Shown: in pieces, positions 22,735-24,906 of the stretch
How the letters are laid out: each line of letters begins with the position of its first letter
Numbering within the stretch: position 1 is the first letter of the stretch
From: JAYTXL01 sp043742955
GTDB lineage: Bacteria > Verrucomicrobiota > Verrucomicrobiia > Limisphaerales > JAYTXL01
Assembly (NCBI GenBank): GCA_043742955.1
Contig: JAYTXL010000238.1
Span: 1-24,906, forward strand
DNA length: 24,906 nucleotides
Direction of reading: 5' to 3'
Made by a program: the position numbers and the translations under genes
The notes under the pieces: generated by a model
Database searches by the model: none
Seen by the model: the letters and a program-made list of their open reading frames with translations, nothing else
Told to the model about the DNA's origin: nothing

Positions 22735-24306
22735 ATGCAAAATCCCATTTGGAACGGCCCGCCCCCGCCGGAAGAATTTCAGCGGCAACTGAGCGAATTT
22801 ATGCGCCAGCACTTGCGCGCCGGCGGCACCCCGGTGTTCGCCTCCACGGGTGCGGCGGAACCGCCGGCGGATCCGGAGTCCATGGCGGCGGCGGACGTAT
22901 TTGGATTTTCCAAAAAGCCGCGCGAAGTGAAGGCCTACCTCGATCGCTACGTCATCCAGCAGGAAGCAGCCAAGAAAGTTCTCAGCGTCGCGCTCTGCGA
23001 TCATTATCACCATGTCCGGCTGGCGTTCGAGGGCCGGGACCAGCCCAATTACGCCAAGCAAAACATCATCCTCGTCGGCCCCACCGGCGTCGGCAAAACC
23101 TACCTGATCCGCAGCGTCGCGGAATTGATCGGCGTGCCGTTCGTGAAGGCGGATGCGACCAAGTTTTCCGAGACCGGGTATGTCGGCGGCGATGTGGAGG
23201 ACATCGTGCGCGAGTTGTACCGCCGCGCGGACAACGAGGTGGAGCGGGCGCAATACGGCATCATTTACATCGACGAGATCGACAAGATCGCCGCCACCAG
23301 CCAGTCCACGGGCCGCGATGTGAGCGGGCGCGGAGTGCAGACCAATCTGCTCAAGCTGATGGAGGAAACCGAGGTCCCCACGCGCTCACCGAACGACCTT
23401 GCCGGCCAGATCCAGGCGATGATGGAAATGCAACAGCGGGGAGGCCGCAAGGGGCCGGGCACCATCAACACCAAACACATTCTATTCATCGTCAGCGGCG
23501 CGTTCGATGGCCTGGAAAAAATCATCCGCAAACGGCTGCGCGAGGCGACCATTGGCTTTGCCGCCAAAGCCCGGGACGTTTCGGATGCGGAAAAATGTCT
23601 GGACCAGGTGCAGACGCGCGACTTCATCGACTTTGGTTTCGAGCCGGAATTCATTGGTCGCCTGCCGGTGCGGGTGATCTGCCAGCCGCTCGCCGTGGCG
23701 GACCTGTTTACGATTCTCAAGACCTCCGAGGGCAGCATCATCCGCCAATACGAGCAGGACTTCGCGGCCTACGGCATTGAGGTGCTCTTCCAGGACGATG
23801 GCTTGCGGCGCATCGCCGAACTGGCGGGCGACGAGCAGACCGGCGCGCGCGGGTTGATGACCGTGTGCGAGCGCGTGCTGCGTGACTTCAAGTTCGAATT
23901 GCCTTCGACGCCGGTAAAACGGTTTGTCGTCACGCGCGAACTCGTGGACCAGCCGGCCGCCGCCTTGACGCAGCTCCTCGCGGAACACGCCAATGAGGAA
24001 CGGGCAGTGCTGCGCCAGTTCGTGCAGGATTTCGCGGCGCGTTTCCAGGAAACCCACGGCCTCGCGCTAAAGTTCACCGAAGACGCCGCCGACTTGCTCG
24101 GGTCGCTCGCGCTCGAGCAGAAACTGACGGTGCGCGATCTGTGCGCGGCGAAGTTCAAGGATTTTCAATTCGGCCTGAAGCTCATTTTCCAGAACACGGG
24201 CCAAAAAGAGTTCATCATCGAGCGTGAGATCGTGGGCGCGCCGGATCAGGTCCTGAGCGCCTGGGTGGTGGCGAGCTATCGGAACGTAGACGGCAACCGG
24301 CCTTAA
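22735..24306 (+). CDS. ClpX-like AAA+ unfoldase without zinc domain, with extended C-terminus
   Basis: A 523-residue AAA+ ATPase of the ClpX/HslU group. Walker A is GPTGVGKT (Lys121), Walker B is IIYIDEIDKI (Asp180, Glu181), pore-1 is GYVG (148-151), and sensor 2 is Arg372 in TGARGL. IGF at 273-275 sits in the same context as the ClpP-docking tripeptide of ClpX, followed by FIDFGFEPEFIGRLPV, so it may work with ClpP. Differences from ordinary ClpX: the first 60 residues lack the four-cysteine zinc domain and are Pro/Ala-rich; the segment before GGRK is longer; RKH is replaced by RKG (238-240). About 110 residues follow the normal end, of which 442-507 resemble the protein's own lid domain (347-411). 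It is probably a paralogue of true ClpX, with substrate and partner unknown. The start is the ATG at 22735; no clear ribosome site is seen. Confidence 0.9.
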   Translation: MQNPIWNGPPPPEEFQRQLSEFMRQHLRAGGTPVFASTGAAEPPADPESMAAADVFGFSKKPREVKAYLDRYVIQQEAAKKVLSVALCDHYHHVRLAFEGRDQPNYAKQNIILVGPTGVGKTYLIRSVAELIGVPFVKADATKFSETGYVGGDVEDIVRELYRRADNEVERAQYGIIYIDEIDKIAATSQSTGRDVSGRGVQTNLLKLMEETEVPTRSPNDLAGQIQAMMEMQQRGGRKGPGTINTKHILFIVSGAFDGLEKIIRKRLREATIGFAAKARDVSDAEKCLDQVQTRDFIDFGFEPEFIGRLPVRVICQPLAVADLFTILKTSEGSIIRQYEQDFAAYGIEVLFQDDGLRRIAELAGDEQTGARGLMTVCERVLRDFKFELPSTPVKRFVVTRELVDQPAAALTQLLAEHANEERAVLRQFVQDFAARFQETHGLALKFTEDAADLLGSLALEQKLTVRDLCAAKFKDFQFGLKLIFQNTGQKEFIIEREIVGAPDQVLSAWVVASYRNVDGNRP

Positions 24307-24906
24307 ACTCAATCCCGAAATTGAATCACGGATGCACCCAGCGCAGCGGAGGCGCAACCACACCTAGATGGGGGTGGATTTCACCGCTTTCGTCCCGCCT
24401 CGCCAGCCAACCTTCTCCCCAAAAATTGACGGGTTGAGGTAGGGCGTCGGTGTCCTCACCGCGCCGGGAACGCGTTGAACCCACCCGCATCGCGAACGGG
24501 TAAAAACCATATCAGTTCAGGGAACGAACGGCTGGTTCGGGACAACCAGCCCTACCTTTCGGTTCCGTGTCAGGTAGGTTTGTCATCGAGCATAAGAAAC
24601 CGTCCGCGAATCCAGCCACGCGACGACGACAAACAGATTCCGGTGAGCCAAACCATTTCTAAAAATAATTCCAGAAATAATTTGACGTAACCTTGATCGA
24701 GGAGTAAACGTCTACCGCTTTCGATGAAGACCTGCATGAACATAATGAAAACGCAGCCGCCACAAACAACGGTCGCCTTGGCGACACGTCGTGAAGTGTC
24801 GCGGTGTGCTGAAATGTTCAGCCCAGGTTGGACCACCAGAATTACGGGATTTAGTCCCAACCTTCATTTGGATCAACCGGAGGTAAGCAGGTAGAAGAAA
24901 TAGATT
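24307..24906. other. Non-coding region with scattered hairpins
   Basis: I see no supportable gene in the last 600 bases. Two short open frames here lack family features, export signals and GC-rich codon use. Perfect hairpins are present: GGCTGGTT/AACCAGCC (24530-24537 and 24544-24551, 6-base loop) and GCGACAC/GTGTCGC (24781-24787 and 24796-24802, 8-base loop). A further short inverted pair AGGTTGG/CCAACCT lies near 24822-24863. The right half is distinctly AT-richer than the rest of the window. A gene beginning beyond the window edge could have its leader here. Confidence 0.5.

Noticed and set aside
24570..24860. A 96-codon leftward open frame with a hydrophobic stretch
   Set aside because: It contains the GCGACAC hairpin, lacks a start context and shows no family motif; a gene remnant remains possible but unsupported.

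Overview
The window looks like chromosomal DNA from a Verrucomicrobiota bacterium, probably of the Pedosphaera/Limisphaerales type. This is an inference from gene content; no rRNA or tRNA is present to confirm it. Three markers support it: a 51-residue small basic protein of the kind known from Chlamydiae and Verrucomicrobia (12609-12764), a pseudopilin with the planctomycete/verrucomicrobial H-X9-DG signature (748-1449), and a PSCyt1-type cytochrome c (8052-8474). DNA is GC-rich, strong Shine-Dalgarno sites are scarce, and the intergenic gaps hold many small hairpins and palindromes.

Layout. 1-690: a toxin-antitoxin pair with a PIN-domain toxin. 748-1449: a pseudopilin. 1650-2849 (-): a response regulator fused to a PP2C phosphatase. 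3206-4255 (-): glyceraldehyde-3-phosphate dehydrogenase, with a visible promoter and terminator. 4415-5623: a protein made of two copies of one 58-residue unit, then a membrane protein with a HEAGH zinc site. 5782-8474: a probable carbohydrate unit (TIM-barrel isomerase, Gfo/Idh/MocA dehydrogenase, small cytochrome c) ending in a hairpin terminator. 8597-12764 (-): a gene run reading small basic protein, pseudouridine synthase, SH3-domain secreted protein, folD, an uncharacterised beta-rich protein and a membrane protein; the middle three overlap by 4 and 1 bases. 12872-13032: a nested inverted-repeat element. 13122-15092: ridA and rmuC. 15217-17552 (-): a Rieske protein and a cytochrome b fused to two cytochrome c domains, together a compact quinol-oxidising complex. 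17856-19361: a TolC-like outer-membrane protein. 19371-19487: the remnant of a histidine kinase H-box. 19561-22400: coaE and glgB. 22735-24306: a ClpX-like ATPase. 24307-24906: no gene seen.

Most of the window is ordinary housekeeping and metabolism. I found no defence island, CRISPR array, prophage or complete insertion sequence. The items most worth a second look are the ClpX-like ATPase, which lacks the zinc-binding domain, keeps the IGF ClpP-docking tripeptide and carries what looks like a second, degenerate copy of its own lid domain; the 161-bp nested palindrome between the small basic protein and ridA; the cytochrome b6-type/diheme c fusion; and the kinase fragment before coaE.
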